From Nilaparvata lugens (Eukaryota > Arthropoda > Insecta > Hemiptera > Delphacidae), in NCBI RefSeq assembly GCF_014356525.2, contig NC_052509.1:34431236-34495235 (forward strand): DNA of 64,000 nucleotides, written 5' to 3'. Below, piece after piece: positions 43,085 through 55,173 of the stretch. Within the stretch, counting starts at the first letter, position 1, and each line of letters opens with the position of its first letter. The position numbers and the translations under genes were made by a program. The notes beneath the pieces are model-generated. The model was not told the DNA's origin and made no database searches. It was given only the letters and a program-made list of their open reading frames with translations.

Positions 43085-45008
43085 AAATATATATTGTTCT
43101 CAAAAAATAATAAATCAGGCTGGAAATATTGTGATGGATATTAATGAAATTTTAGGTAATTTGAATGATACATATAGAGTTCAACAAAGATCAAAAAGTA
43201 GGACATCACTTGTATTCAATTTTGGAGGTTACACTGACCTGAATATTTCCTTCGCCAGCGTAAAAAACGAAAAAGTAAATATTTCCAAGGGCATTGCTAC
43301 CGTAGTAAATAGGAAATGTATGAGCATTGATTACTTCAATAGTCTAACTACTATATTTTCACAAACAAAGCAAATTGATGTGTCGGTGAAATTCAATGAG
43401 ACATTGAAAAAACTCAATTTGTTTTTATTGACAGATAATAGTAACTTGCTTTCCAATCTAGAAATATTACTATCTATGATCGATGAATGGGCTTCAGATA
43501 AACAAGCTCTGACAGTTGGAATTGATTTTTTTGGAACCATGGCCGATGTATCTTGTATTGATCTCTTAAGTACTGTCTTGGCAACAAAACATATTAAATA
43601 TGTGTTTTACTACAAGGGTATAAATAATCTTACATTTTTGAATATTCCAGAAGAGGAAAACAATGAGAAAGCATGTCCAACGGGATACTTACCTGAAAAA
43701 CCACCCAAACATGAATTTATAAATAGTATGCTGGAGCTCAGAAATCTTCTGAGTCAACATGATCAGATAAATTCTATTATTTACTATGAAATTCTGACTA
43801 ACATTACAAAAAAAACTTATTGAGCTCTTATTCGTACCTAATAGAGATAAAGTGTAAAGATATGAATATTTATGATAATTATCTAAGAACATTTCTATGG
43901 CCAACTAGAAAAAGTTATAGAATGGGCTTCTGCTTGGATAACGAAGGAACCTACGTGGAATTCAACGAGAGTAATAAAAGATTCTTAACAAAAGAAAAAT
44001 ACATTCTTGTTAGTAGAGATACACAACTCATGTTAAACGGTGAACTGTATCAGAAAATATCATCAGTTGACATTTCTGCTTCAAGTCTTCCTAATATTAC
44101 GTGGATAGATGGTGTGCCAGGGTGTGGAAAGACGTTTGAAATACTGAACCAGCATAAACCAGGAATAGATTTAGTTCTAAGTCAAACAAGAACAGGAATC
44201 AAAGACATCAGAGAGGCTGTCATTCATAAGTACGTTAAGAATTACTGTAGAAAGATAATCAGATCAGATTACAGAACAGTTTCATCTTTCATTATAAATG
44301 GAGTGGGCAAGAAATATCATCGTGTCTTTATAGATGAGGCTGTACTGATGCATGCTGGCTACATTGGTTTCATTGCGAAATTATCAGGATGCTCCAAAGT
44401 TTTCCTACTTGGTGATTCTAAACAGATTCCTTACATCGAAAGGAGTGGACTGAAAGTTAGATGGTCTCATCCTTCAGTTTTTTGTGAGCCCACATGGAAA
44501 GTGACATTAACTAGGAGATGTCCGATTGATGTATGCTGCGCACTATCCAAATTATATGGTAAAATTGAAACAACTAGTGGAACTCTTCGCTCAATTAGGA
44601 AGACTATCTTTAACGGCGGTCTTCCACAGCTTGATCCAGAAACACTCGTATTAACCATACAAGCAGAATGAGAAAAAAATTATTCAAGAGTTACTAGGTG
44701 ACAGGATTGATAAAACAATAAAAATTCACACGATACACGAAGCACAAGGTCTTACTTATAGAAATGCTATTCTAGTGAGGACAAATTCAAAGGATCTAGA
44801 GATCTATAACAGTGAAAGTCATGTGATTGTAGCACTCAGTAAGCACACTCATAGTTTCAACTATCTAACAGCAGCGGAGAATGATCTCATATCATTGCTT
44901 ATAAATAACACATTAAGCTTTGATGATAAATATATAATGAGATGGCAGAGGAAAATAGAGGAGAACAAGCATGGAGGGGTGCGTATGAATAAGCATGATG
45001 ATGAGTAA
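43071..45008 (+). pseudogene. LINE ORF2: unknown N-terminal domain + virus-like SF1 helicase (copy 1)
   Basis: ATG 43071 (MGLFKNIY). The N-terminal ~230 residues match copy 2 (RSKSRTSLVFNFGGYTDLN; VFYYKGINNL; CPTGYLP) but no family I know. After a frameshift in an A-run near 43812 comes the helicase: NIYDNYLRTFLWPT, FLTKEKYILVSRDTQLML, motif I GVPGCGKT (44111-44134), Ia LVLSQTRTG, II VFIDEAVL (44325-44348), III VFLLGDSKQIPYI (~44399-44437), LTRRCPIDV. A second frameshift near 44668 precedes motif V IHTIHEAQGLTYRNAILV (from 44724) and VI HVIVALSKHT (44820-44849). These motifs and their order match SF1 helicases of alphavirus-like plant and insect RNA viruses. The ORF ends at TAA 45006-45008 overlapping the ORF3 ATG. 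Confidence 0.85.
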
Positions 45009-46407
45009 TAATAACGTGCTGGATGTGGCAAATGAACTTGATTCTGTCGATGAGATAGAGGACAGTGTGATTGAGGATAAACAACAACTCCACGCTGCTC
45101 TTCAACACTCTAATATAACTGTATTTTCTCTCAATATCAGAAGTATAGGAAGAACTTCAATGACCTAATGATTCAACTACAGGATATGTCTTATGATTTC
45201 GATATAATAATACTAACAGAATGCTGGATCAAAAGAGTTTATACACAGAAGCAACTGAAGGACTACAATATTTTTCACTCTTTGAATAATCGTACTCAAA
45301 ATGATGGAGTAATTGTATATGCAAAGGAAAATCTGAACATACAATCGGTAGAACTAAATATCAGACAGGCCAACGTTCTTCATCTGCAACTTCAAACATC
45401 AAAGGAGAGATATAATATATTAGCAGTGTACAGATCACCTTCCTACGCCAGCATAACAGAGTTTTTAGAGGACTTTGAAACAGTGCTTGGTAGACTGAGA
45501 GGTCAACTCATTATTTGCGCAGGAGACTCCAACCATCACCATTACCAACTTGATGATTATTACGACTTATTGAGTGAACACGGTTTGAAGAACTGCATTA
45601 AAAAGGCTACCAGGGTAACAGCGGGAACGTCTTCTTGTTTGGATCATATGGCTTGAGGAGAGGACTGCGAGTGGAACAATGGACAGATGTTTTTGAGTCA
45701 AATAACACAGACTCAGCTTACGAAAAATTCCTAGAAATTCTACAAAAACATATGGAGAGCAATACACATCATTACAGACAAAAGAAGAGGATCAAGAGCA
45801 TAAAACCATGGATAACACGAGGACTTATCTCAGCTATAAGAACAAGGGATTCTCTAAATAGAAGAAGGAAGCTGGACCCAGAGAACGGAGAACTCGCTAA
45901 CTACTACCGAAGATACAGAAATACACTGATGTCACTCATCCAAACTACAAAAGAAAATTATTTCAAGATGCAACTAAATGAAGCGAACAATGATGTAAGG
46001 AAGACATGGAAAATAATCAAGGATGCTACAGATTCAAATCAGAAAAAGGATATACAACTGAATGCTTTGAAAATTAATGGTGACATAGTCACACTGAAAG
46101 ATAATCCTAGAGAACTATTGAGTCATGTAAATAATTTCTTTATTATTATTGGAGAGAGTATGGCTAACAAAAAATCTGAGAGCCTGAATAAAAATATTAA
46201 CCAAATTATAGCAGATAATGTACCAGAATTGCATGTACCAAAATAATATGTTTCTTCTCCCCATAGATGAGAAGGAAATAATAAACACAATTGATTCTTT
46301 ACACAGCAATAGTGCACGAGGCCTAGATGGATTAGATAACAGGACCTTGAAAGGAATAAAAGATTTAATTTCTAAACCTTAAATTCATATTTTCAATCTG
46401 AGCTTGT
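45001..46407 (+). pseudogene. LINE ORF3 part 1: endonuclease and linker (copy 1)
   Basis: ATG 45001 overlaps the ORF2 stop (ATGAGTAA), as in copy 2. FSLNIRSIGR, then after a frameshift IIILTECWIKRVYTQ (catalytic Glu), NDGVIVYAKENLN, LAVYRSPSYASITEF and IICAGDSNHH. Near 45652 the endonuclease C-terminus (the D-H end) is deleted and the linker continues: KPWITRGLISAIRTRDSLNR, YRRYRNTLMSLIQTTKENYF, TWKIIKDATDS. RT fingers begin (SARGLDGLDNRTLKG) but break off at IFNLSL near 46407, where another LINE is inserted. Confidence 0.8.
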
Positions 46408-46439
46408 TATATGGTACTTATATGGAACTCCTGAAACTT

Positions 46440-46909
46440 ACATACTACCAAACAGACATCAACGCTGCCCATTGGCTCCCAGTCCGGGGGGGCGAGCCGA
46501 GATCTCAGTCAATTGTAGTTTCATTCGTGTCAAGACTGGTTAAAAATGAATGGCTCCTCGCAAGACGTCACAAAAGATTCCTGAAGGCGAGAGAAATCGA
46601 CAACGATTTTCCAGACGTCCAAATTTATTTGAATGAACAACTCACTAAGGATACAAGTGTACTATTCAAAACGGCAAGGAGCATGATTAAGGAGAACAAG
46701 ATGGCTTCCGTGTGGACAAACGATGGACGTGTGATGGCCAAGAGAAATCCAACATCTCGTCCATTCAGAGTGAATTGTCTAAAGGACCTGGAGGAGAGGA
46801 CTCCACCCGCAACCGCCTCCGAGGAAGACGCCGCCCCCATCCAGGCCGACGGGGCGCCGCTACGCCCCACTGCAACCAACGCCAACTCAACCGCCAGCCT
46901 GGTCAAGTG
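46440..46909 (+). pseudogene. LINE ORF1 C-terminal part (second LINE)
   Basis: TDINAAHWLPVRGGEPRSQS then IVVSFVSRLVKNEWLLARR, VQIYLNEQLTKDTSVLFKTA and SVWTNDGRVMAKRN. This is the shape of the C-terminal RNA-binding domain of LINE ORF1 proteins (AHRLP..., I-V-x-F-x-x-R, I-Y-I-N-E-x-L-T-x-x-x-x-x-L-F-x-x-A-R, W-T-x-x-G-R-I). The N-terminus is missing. It ends with a Pro/Ala-rich tail at TGA 46909-46911. Confidence 0.75.
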
Positions 46910-47411
46910 AAGTGAGTGCCGCATCAATAGGCAAGTGTCTCCAGCCAAGGTAACAACATCAGTTTCCTCAGTTCTTAATTAAAATTCCAAAAACACGAGT
47001 AGTGTGATATCAGTGAAAATAATATTTTTATATATATAATTATGAAAAGTAATGCATTAGAGCGATTGGTGAGAGTGTTTTAAAGATAGCCCATCGGTTA
47101 AATAAACTGAATAAACTATCACTAGCATTTAACCCAATAGATCGTGAAATTCAAGCTATTTACTAACAATAATATATATTCATGTAATAAAAATAATAAT
47201 AATTATTTCATCCTGATTGATAAGGTACTACAGTAATACATGGGGGGAGAATATATAGTGAAAGCATATAACATTAGGGTGAAATTTTATTGCTTTCTTT
47301 GAGGTTTTTGATTGTTTCTTTTTCCTCTCTCTCCCTATGGATTCTTGTTTTCAATAATTATTTTGCATCATATGTATATATTTGTTTCATAATATGAATA
47401 TCTTTATTTTA

Positions 47412-49484
47412 GGTGGAATTTTATTATTCTAACAGAAGCCTGGCTTAGAGATGACCTTGTGAGTGTTGAGGGCTTCAGGTTGCTTCGTTCCTACAACAGT
47501 ATCAATCAGTGTGACGGTATTGTAGTATATATCGATGAATCTTTATCAGTAACTAGTAACCAGCTGATTGTGGGAGGAGTTGCAACCTGCCTTGCTTTAT
47601 CTTTCAACTGGGCTAACTGTCCTTGTCAAATTTACTGTATTTATCGCAGCCCGTCTTCATCACTATCAGCTTTTAACAACGGACTGGAGGGCTTATTCAG
47701 TACTGCGCCTCCAAATCAAAGGAGCTTGAAAATCATCGCCAATGATATAAATTGCGACATTCTAAACCCCAATTTACAAGAAGAGCGCTACCTGGATATC
47801 TTATATGAAAATGGGTTTGTAGCATGCATTGATAAAGCAACTCGTCCCACAAGCAATACCTGTATAGATCATTTTTTCATCTCACTTCCTGAAAACCTCT
47901 TTGTTTACTCTTCAATACTGAAGACAGACATAACTGATCACTACATCACATGCCTCAATATCAATTCAAGCGATTTAAAAACAAACAACTCAGATAAAAA
48001 CTACTATAAGAAAATAAACTGGCCAAATATAACAGATTCCCTTAAAAACGAAACCTGGCAAAGAGTATTAGAATCAACTGATGTAGATACCGCTTCTATC
48101 AATTTCAATAGCATTATACTGGAAATATTGGAGAAAAATACAACAATTATTCATGTTCACAAAGCAAAAAGCAGAAAATTGAAGCCTTGGATTACGGGTG
48201 GTCTTCTGTCATCCATACGCCGCCGTGACAAACTAGCTAAAGAGGCCAGAGCAAACCCACAAAATGTGTTACTCAATTCAAAATATAAACGATATAGAAA
48301 TATATTGAAGTCATTAATCAAACACGCGAAATTCGATTATTATAAAATTAAAATACAAGAATCTAACGGGGACTCTAGGAAATTCTGGGACATTGTTAAC
48401 GATGTTGCGGGACGGCCTACAGGCAAATCTAAATTTCCCTTGAATGCTTTTGAGGGACATAGTAACACTGCACCCCCCTCTTCCGAAGATATCAAACAAA
48501 TAGGTAATGAGTTTAATAGGTATTATGTATCAGTCGGTCGCGGGCTGGCTGAGGCTCTCGACCCCGCCGGTCCACTTGCCAACCACCGGTGTCGTCCGGC
48601 TGCACGTGGGACAAAGCTTACGAACAGGCGGGGGCAGACTTGGTCAAAATCAAACGCTGGTTGGAGCAGAATACCTTAACATTAAATGTAGAAAAAACCA
48701 AGCATCTGCCAATATTTTTCAGAAGTGACAGTGACCCTGCTCCGAGACGGCTGGCCCTCCACTCCTGTGGTGACCTGCAGTCGGTGGACTGCGGTTGCAA
48801 TGTCATAGAGCGTGTGGAACAATACAAATATTTAGGTGTAATAATTGATCATAAATTATCCTGGGTTCCACACATTCAGGGAGTTAAAAACAGGCTTAGA
48901 AAACTCATTTACACATTTTTGCAGCTTGGAGGGGTGCTGACTGTGGGTCAGTGTAGGACGGTTTACTTTGCCTACGTGCAGTCATTGCTCCAGTATGGTG
49001 TCCTGGCGTGGGGGGAGTCTCGGCCGCCGCGCTGCATCCACTAGCTGTCACACAGAGATCACTCATCAAAATAATTCTAAATAAAAATATCCGATTTCCT
49101 ACTGAACAACTCTACACCGAATTTCCTGTTCTTGACATAAGACAAATCTACATTAAAACTCTTCTTATTTTTATCAAATCGTACAGAACAGAAATTTTTA
49201 CACAGCTAAACCATAACTACCCCACTAGACATATGCTGAATTTTGGGTTTAATACACCTAGAGCTACCTTTACATCGGTCGATAACAACCCATTTTGTAT
49301 TGCTCACCTACTTCATCGCAATCTTCCAATCACAATAAAAGAGGCTGAGGGATGCAGTGTTGCTAACTACAAAAAGAAGATAGTCACATGGTTGCTTGGT
49401 ATTGGTCTGGAGGCATCAGAAGCCCTCATTAACTCGCCCTATATGTATATTCTGATTCAAACTCTGTTAACTCTGGTACTGTGA
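47412..49484 (+). pseudogene. LINE EN-RT ORF with the RT palm deleted (second LINE)
   Basis: Endonuclease without its first strand: IILTEAWLRDD (Glu), CDGIVVYIDESL, YCIYRSPSSSLSAF, IIANDINCDIL (one residue off the usual GD-N), TDITDHYITCL (D-H). The linker KPWITGGLLSSIRRRDKLAK leads to FNRYYVSVGRGLAEALDPAG. Near 48590 the text jumps to TWDKAYEQAGADLVKIKRWL, which normally follows motif C, so motifs A-C are gone. The thumb and C-terminus follow (YKYLGVIIDHKLSWVPHI; FAYVQSLLQYGVLAWGES; after a frameshift near 49030, PTRHMLNFGFNTPR and WLLGIGLEASEALI). Cannot make a functional RT. Confidence 0.85.
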
Positions 49485-49589
49485 TGCAGCACTCTGAACA
49501 TTATAATAAGTAATTTAAAAACTTTAGGAGATAGGTACTCCAACATAATACTAAGTCTTTAATGAAAGAAACCCACGACATCATGCTCT

Positions 49590-49750
49590 GTTTACTTTTC
49601 CAAGATCATTGAAGCAAATCTGTGACAGACCTATACATAAAGCAGGCGATAAACTAATTATTAGTAATTATAGACCTATTTCACTGATTAGCAATGTAGC
49701 AAAAATTTTAGAAAAACTAGTTAAATCAAGATTAATAAGCTTTTTAGAAA
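49590..49750 (+). pseudogene. LINE ORF3 part 2: RT fingers fragment (copy 1)
   Basis: FPRSLKQICDRPIHKAGDKL, then NYRPISLISNVAKILEKLVK and RLISFLE. It stops at an eight-T tract at 49751-49758, the poly(A) tail of the inverted copy 2, and the missing continuation is at 56690. Confidence 0.8.
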
Positions 49751-50366
49751 TTTTTTTTCAAATTTATTCAAGTAAGTTACAATACATTCTGGTTCATACA
49801 CGAATCTACAATAAATTACAGTACAACAGCCAATTAAGCAACAAATTTCACATATTATGAAAACTTATTAATTACAATGAAGATTGAATGCAACATTAGA
49901 ATATTGATAATATAGTATTGTAATATAACTATATAAATCAGCAGTGTTTCAACAATGAATAAATGATAATTTCAATGAATAAATATACACCTCACTATAT
50001 ATTATATGTGTTGGGGTACAAGTAATTAGTTGCTTATTGCGTGTAATAATTACTATTTACAAACTTCATTCACTGATATGGGATTAAAGTTTTTTATAAT
50101 AAAATTAGTAAAAATGTATAATACAAACAAACAAAATTTTGGAATTAGTAAATAAATATTAATTTTCTATTAAGGATAATAATAAGAAAGGTTATTTTTA
50201 GAAAAATGAAAAACAGTAAAGAGTGGAATGAAGAATAAATAGTTTCAATATTTACAGTCTAACTAAATTTTCACAATTTTCCACTCCAATATCAACCAAC
50301 CAGGAAAATAAACTTTTCTTGAACCTGTGTCTATTGAATTCTTCCCTAATGTAACTTGGTATTGAA
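49751..50366 (-). repeat. 3' UTR and A-tail of LINE copy 2
   Basis: About 600 bp of AT-rich sequence after the ORF3 end, finishing (minus strand) GAATAAATTTGAAAAAAAA. The A-tail and AATAAA mark the 3' end used for target priming. Confidence 0.75.
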
Positions 50367-53245
50367 TTATAAATTTTTGGTCCCAAATATGTGTAGTTTC
50401 TTTGCCCAAATGTAGTGTTCATCCTTGGTACTATTGAATACGTGTCTCTGCCTTGTTTGATGGTTATGATCTGCCAGTCTTATGTGTTCGTTGTTTCTCC
50501 TCATTCGCGTGATGATAGCCTGGATGTAGGGTTGTCTTACACTCAGTACTTTACTGTCCTTGAAAAGAATGTTCGTGGGGAATTGATTCTCCTTGAAGCC
50601 TATTATTTTTAGTATTCGTTTTTGAAGTTGATAGAGAGGTTCAACATGTGTAAAATTCGTAGCTCCCCAGATAATTATGACGTATCTTAAAATTGATTGC
50701 ACTAAAGAAAAATAAACAGTTTCTAATGTCTCATAGTTGAGGATTTTACGGAGTTGATAGAATTTGTAGAGAAGCTTCCTGATCCGGGTAATTGATAGAT
50801 TAATGTGCTTGTCCCATTTGAATTTGTTGTCCACTATTGTTCCTAAATATTTTATTTCATTGACTTGTTGAATTGAAGGGCAATCACACGGGTTGTTGGT
50901 GCTTCCACAGTGATGCAGGATTATTGAAGAATCCGGTGGTCTCGTCCATTCTGTCAGAGAAAAGGCTAAAAATTTCGTTTTTGTTGCATTTACTGTAAGC
51001 AAATTTTCTCTTAACCATTTATCGACTTTGATCAATTCTTCCTGTGCCAGATTAAAAACTTCCTCCCAGGTGTTTCCTTCAAATAGTATACACGTATCAT
51101 CAGCAAAAGCTATTACTCTTCCTCTTATCTTAATTGAACATAGCTCATTTGCATATGCCAAATACAGAATTGGCCCAAGAACTGTTCCTTGGGGAATCCC
51201 AAACTTCATCGTTTCTCTGAACTGAGATGTTCTTCAACTTTGACTTTTTGACGCCGGTCACAGAGGTATGATCTAAACCATGCTAGAGGAACTCCTCTAA
51301 TTCCCATGGCTTCGAGTTTCTTCAGCAGCAAACTGTGATTGACAGTGTCAAAAGCTTTTGCTAGGTCCAGGAACACTGCTGCACATTTTTTGTTATTTTC
51401 TAGCTTATCTGTGACAAAATTTGACAATTCTAATACCGCATCTTCTGTACTCCTCCCCTCACGAAAACCAAATTGATTCCTAGAAAGTAAGTTGTTTTTT
51501 TCCATGTAATTCACAAGACGTTTCTTTACCAGTTTTTCCAAAATCTTAGAAATATTGCTTATAAGTGAAATAGGCCTGTAATTGGTGGCATTTGTTTTGT
51601 CGCCTCCTTTATGTAATGGTCTAACACATGTCTCTTTCATAGCTTTTGGAAAAATTCCTTTTGACAGACTTAAATTAAATATGTGAATTAATGGTTTTAC
51701 AATTACATTTTTTATCGACTTCAATGTTCTATTATTGATTCCATCAAGTCCTGGAGCACTGTCATTTCGCAAACTACTAATAGCTTCAAGAAGCTCATCT
51801 TCAGTTACTGAGTGAAAGTAGATGGAGTGTAGAGTTCTTGTAACAGGTTTATATTGGGATATGATTTGGTCTAGTGGTTTTCTTAAGGAATCTATTATTG
51901 TCTCCGCCATTTCTTCACCTACATTTGTGAAAAAGTTATTCATGTGGTTGAGCACAGTTTCTGGATTTTCCTTTAGATTGAAAATCCTATCATCTATCTT
52001 AATAGCATTCAATTTCATTTTTGTTTTTGATTTAGAGTCAGTAGCATCTTTGATTACTTTCCACATTTTTTTATTATCCTTTCCAGCTTCATACAATTTC
52101 TCTCTATAGTATTGGTCCTTTGTTTCATGAATTAAAGCTGTGAGTGTATTCCTATACCGACGATAGAAGTTGGTTAAGTTAATGTTGTTTGGGTCTTCCT
52201 TTCTTCTTTTGTTGAGTAGATTTCTGGTTCTTATTGCTGCTACTATACCTCTGGTGATCCATGGTTTGATGGGTTTGTACTTCTTCTGCCGCCGATGCTG
52301 CTTGATATTATTTTGTATATGTTGTCTCAGAGTTGATAAGAAGGTGTCATAAGATGTATCTGGATTATTATCTTCTAAAACATGAATCCACTCCTCATTC
52401 AGTAGTTCATTCTTCAAGCTATTAATGTCTATTTTCTCGTTTATTTCATGTGTTCCAGTTTCATTTGCACTATTTCTCGAAATATGTTGCACTCCTAGAA
52501 TTGTGGTGAAGTGGTCAGTTATTGTTGATTCATAAATGATTGGAAAAAGATTATCTCTGGAGTTGGTAGCAATGTGATCTATGCAAGAAGCAGTTTCTGT
52601 TGTAGCTCTGGTTGCTTGCTTAATGCAGAGTCTGAGCCCATGCTCGCTTAGAAGATCGCAGTAGTCATTCAATTGATGATGTGGACGAATTTGAAGGGTG
52701 TTAATATTCATGTCTCCGGCACATATGACTTGTTGCCCTCTTAATTCATTCAGGATCGATTCTAAGTCACTCAGGAAATCTGTAATATCATTGAAGGACG
52801 GTGATCTGTATATTGCAAGGATGCTCCACTTTTTGTCTGCTGCATCCAACCGAATATGTAGGACATTTACCTGGTTAATATGTAGCTCAACACATTGTAC
52901 ATTTATACTATCTTTAACATAAACAACTACACCATCATTTTGTAATGGGTTGTTTATGGTGGAAAATACATCATATCCTCGAATGGACTGGAGTACAAAT
53001 TCAGTCCTAATCCAGCATTCGGTTAGAATAATAACATCAATAGAAAAATTAATGTCGCACAATTGAATCATCAGCTCATCAAAATTTCTTCTGATACTCC
53101 TTATATTGAGACAGAAGAAGCTCAAATCACAAGAACTCAATGCTGCACAAAGTTGTTGACTGTTGTTGATCACTTCATCGTTTATTTCTTCAAAATAATC
53201 AAGATCCTCGAAGCTGAGCAAATTTGATAAGTTGTTGTTACTCAT
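50367..53245 (-). pseudogene. LINE ORF3: endonuclease + reverse transcriptase (copy 2)
   Basis: ATG 53245 overlaps the ORF2 stop. Endonuclease: FFCLNIRSIRRNFDELMI, VIILTECWIRTEF (Glu), LAIYRSPSFNDI, VICAGDMNINTL, SCIDHIATN, STITDHFTTIL (D-H). Linker: KPWITRGIVAAIRTRNLLNK. RT: SAPGLDGINNRTLK, NYRPISLISNISKILEKLV, RNQFGFREGRSTEDAVLELS, AAVFLDLAKAFDTVNH (motif A). One frameshift near 51207, then FGIPQGTVLGPILYLAYANE (motif B), VIAFADDTCILF (motif C), KYLGTIVDNKFKWDKHI, YFSLVQSILRYVIIIWG and a C-terminal segment. All catalytic residues are present; only the frameshift breaks the ORF. CR1/Jockey-like by motif wording. Spans about 959 codons. Confidence 0.9.
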
Positions 53246-55173
53246 TATTTAAACTCTCATTAATCCCTTCCATGTTTCTTTCATTCCTGCTTAAGAGAAA
53301 CTCTCCACTAACATCCTTTAGTTTTCGAATTAGGGTCAGCACTAAATCTTCTTGCCCTGTTGTGATATATCTGAAGGTTTGTGTGTGTCTGCTCATTGCT
53401 ACTATTACATGTTGTGTGCTGTTATATATTCCAAGTTGTTTTTTATTGTTCCTTATCAGAACTACATTCTTGTGAGTTAAGCCCTGTGCTTCATGAATTG
53501 TATGGACTTTAATTGAAGGGTGAAGTTTTGATTGCAGCTCTTCTAGCACTGTTTTCTTCTCGAGCTGAGTGAATGTAAGAATCAGAGTGTTAGGTTCAAG
53601 TGGTCCAAGTTCTCCATTTTGTTATTTGAGGTCTGACGGATAACAGGACCTCATTTTTCGTACCAATGTCCTGGTAGTAGCTGGAAAGGATGTAGCAGAC
53701 GTCTATTGGACACCTTCTAGTTACTGTTTGATGGATTCTCTTCTCACAGAGAGATGAAATGTGTGACCATTCAGCTGTTAATTTACTTCTCTCTATGTAA
53801 TGTATTTGGTTTGAATCTCCTAGTAGAATAATCTCAGAAGCACCAGCGAGAGATGAGACAAATCCCACGAAACCTGCATGCATTAATACTGCTTCATCTA
53901 TGAAAACACGTTTGTACTGCTTTTTTGTTCCGTTTATTATAAAAGATGAAACTGTTCTATAATCCTGTTTAATTATTCTTTCATATTTATTTTTGTGAAT
54001 TCTATTCACCTCTTGCCTAATTTCATTTATTCCAGCTCTTGTCTGACACAAAATGAGATCTTTACCTGGTGTATGTTGCTGAAGGATAAAGTGAGTTTTA
54101 CCACACCCTGGAACTCCATCCATCCAAGTTATTTTTGGCATCTTACCATTTGTGATGTCAACTTTTAGAATATTCTTCAGTAGCTCAGCATTCAGCATGA
54201 TTTGGGTGTCTCTACTGACTAGAATATACTTTTCCTTAGTTAAGAATGACTTTGTTGTTTCATTGTAGGGTACGTATTTTCCTTCATTTTCAAAACAGGA
54301 GCCCATTCGATATGTAGTGGATGTCGGCCACAGGAAAGTCTTAAGTCGATTGTCGTAGATGTTCATCTCGTTTCGCCTTATCTCTTGAATACATGCTGCT
54401 GAAGAAGAGATATTACTATTCAGTGATGATAGTACTCCCCTATATAAATCCGCATTCAGAACATCATACTGTTGAATAAAGTTCCTGAGTTCTATCATAC
54501 TGTTCAAATAAGCATAAAGAATAGAATCATACGGTAGGTATCCTTTAGGACAATCTTCAGAGCCATCGTTTTCATGTGGTATATCCAAGAACTATAGATT
54601 GTTTATTCCTCTGTAATAGAATACATAATTCAGGTTTTTAGTTTTAATTACTAAACTTAAAATGTCCAAGCATGTAAACTCGGAGTCAATATCAAAAGAA
54701 TCTATTCCAATCGTAATGTTGTATTTATTTATCGATGCATATTCGTCTATTACCAGTAAGAGGTCACGGATACCTAATTGAGACTCATTGTTATTATTTT
54801 GCGCTAATATCAATGTCAATGAATTTTTAACAAGATGAAAACGAATTGAGCTATTATTTACGTTCCGTAAATAAACAGTAGGTAAGCTATTGTATTCATC
54901 TTGACTCAGCGTTTTCTTCTTGATTGAATGTGCAACGCCTTCTGAAATACGTAAACTATTTTTATTCCAGCGAGCTAATGATAAATTAAAATCTGTATAT
55001 TGACCAAAGCTGAAAATCAAAGACGTCCTACTTTTCGCTGACTGTTTTATTAATTCTGTTTTTTTAATAGATGATAGGAAATCTTGAATATCTATTTTTA
55101 TATTTGATGCTGTGAATTTATTTGATGATTTTGAGCTGGAAATTCTATTTTTAATCTTTTTAAGCACTTCCAT
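53238..55173 (-). pseudogene. LINE ORF2: unknown domain + virus-like SF1 helicase (copy 2)
   Basis: ATG at 55173 (MEVLKKIKNRI). The N-terminal domain: KSRTSLIFSFGQYTDFNLSL, ITIGIDSFDI, LNYVFYYRGINNL. A single in-frame TAG (54594-54592) precedes CPKGYLPY. Helicase: NIYDNRLKTFLWPT, FLTKEKYILVSRDTQIMLN, motif I GVPGCGKT (~54119-54096), Ia LILCQTRAG, II VFIDEAVLMHAG, III IILLGDSNQIHYI, TRRCPIDVC; a frameshift near 53600; V HTIHEAQGLTHKNVVLIR; VI HVIVAMSRHTQTF. Walker A Lys and the DE of motif II are intact. The motif V/VI wording is that of tobamo-/virga-like RNA virus helicases. Expected role: unwinding of RNA or RNA-DNA hybrids in the retrotransposition complex (inference). Confidence 0.87.

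Larger units (their letters stand above)
46408..49590 (+). mobile_element. Second LINE inserted in copy 1, internally deleted
   Basis: The RT of copy 1 breaks after IFNLSL (46407) and resumes at FPRSLKQICDRPIHKAGDKL (about 49590), matching the uninterrupted order in copy 2 (NLSLSKGIFPKAMKETCVRP). The 3.2 kb between holds a LINE of another lineage: an ORF1 C-terminus, an inter-ORF spacer (46910-47410) and an EN-RT ORF with the RT palm deleted. Same orientation as the host LINE. Confidence 0.8.

Noticed and set aside
43071..45008. Helicase ORF as an independently endogenised RNA virus
   Set aside because: In both copies it lies between the same LINE ORF1 and EN-RT ORFs with the same overlaps, so it is part of the retrotransposon, not a separate viral insertion.
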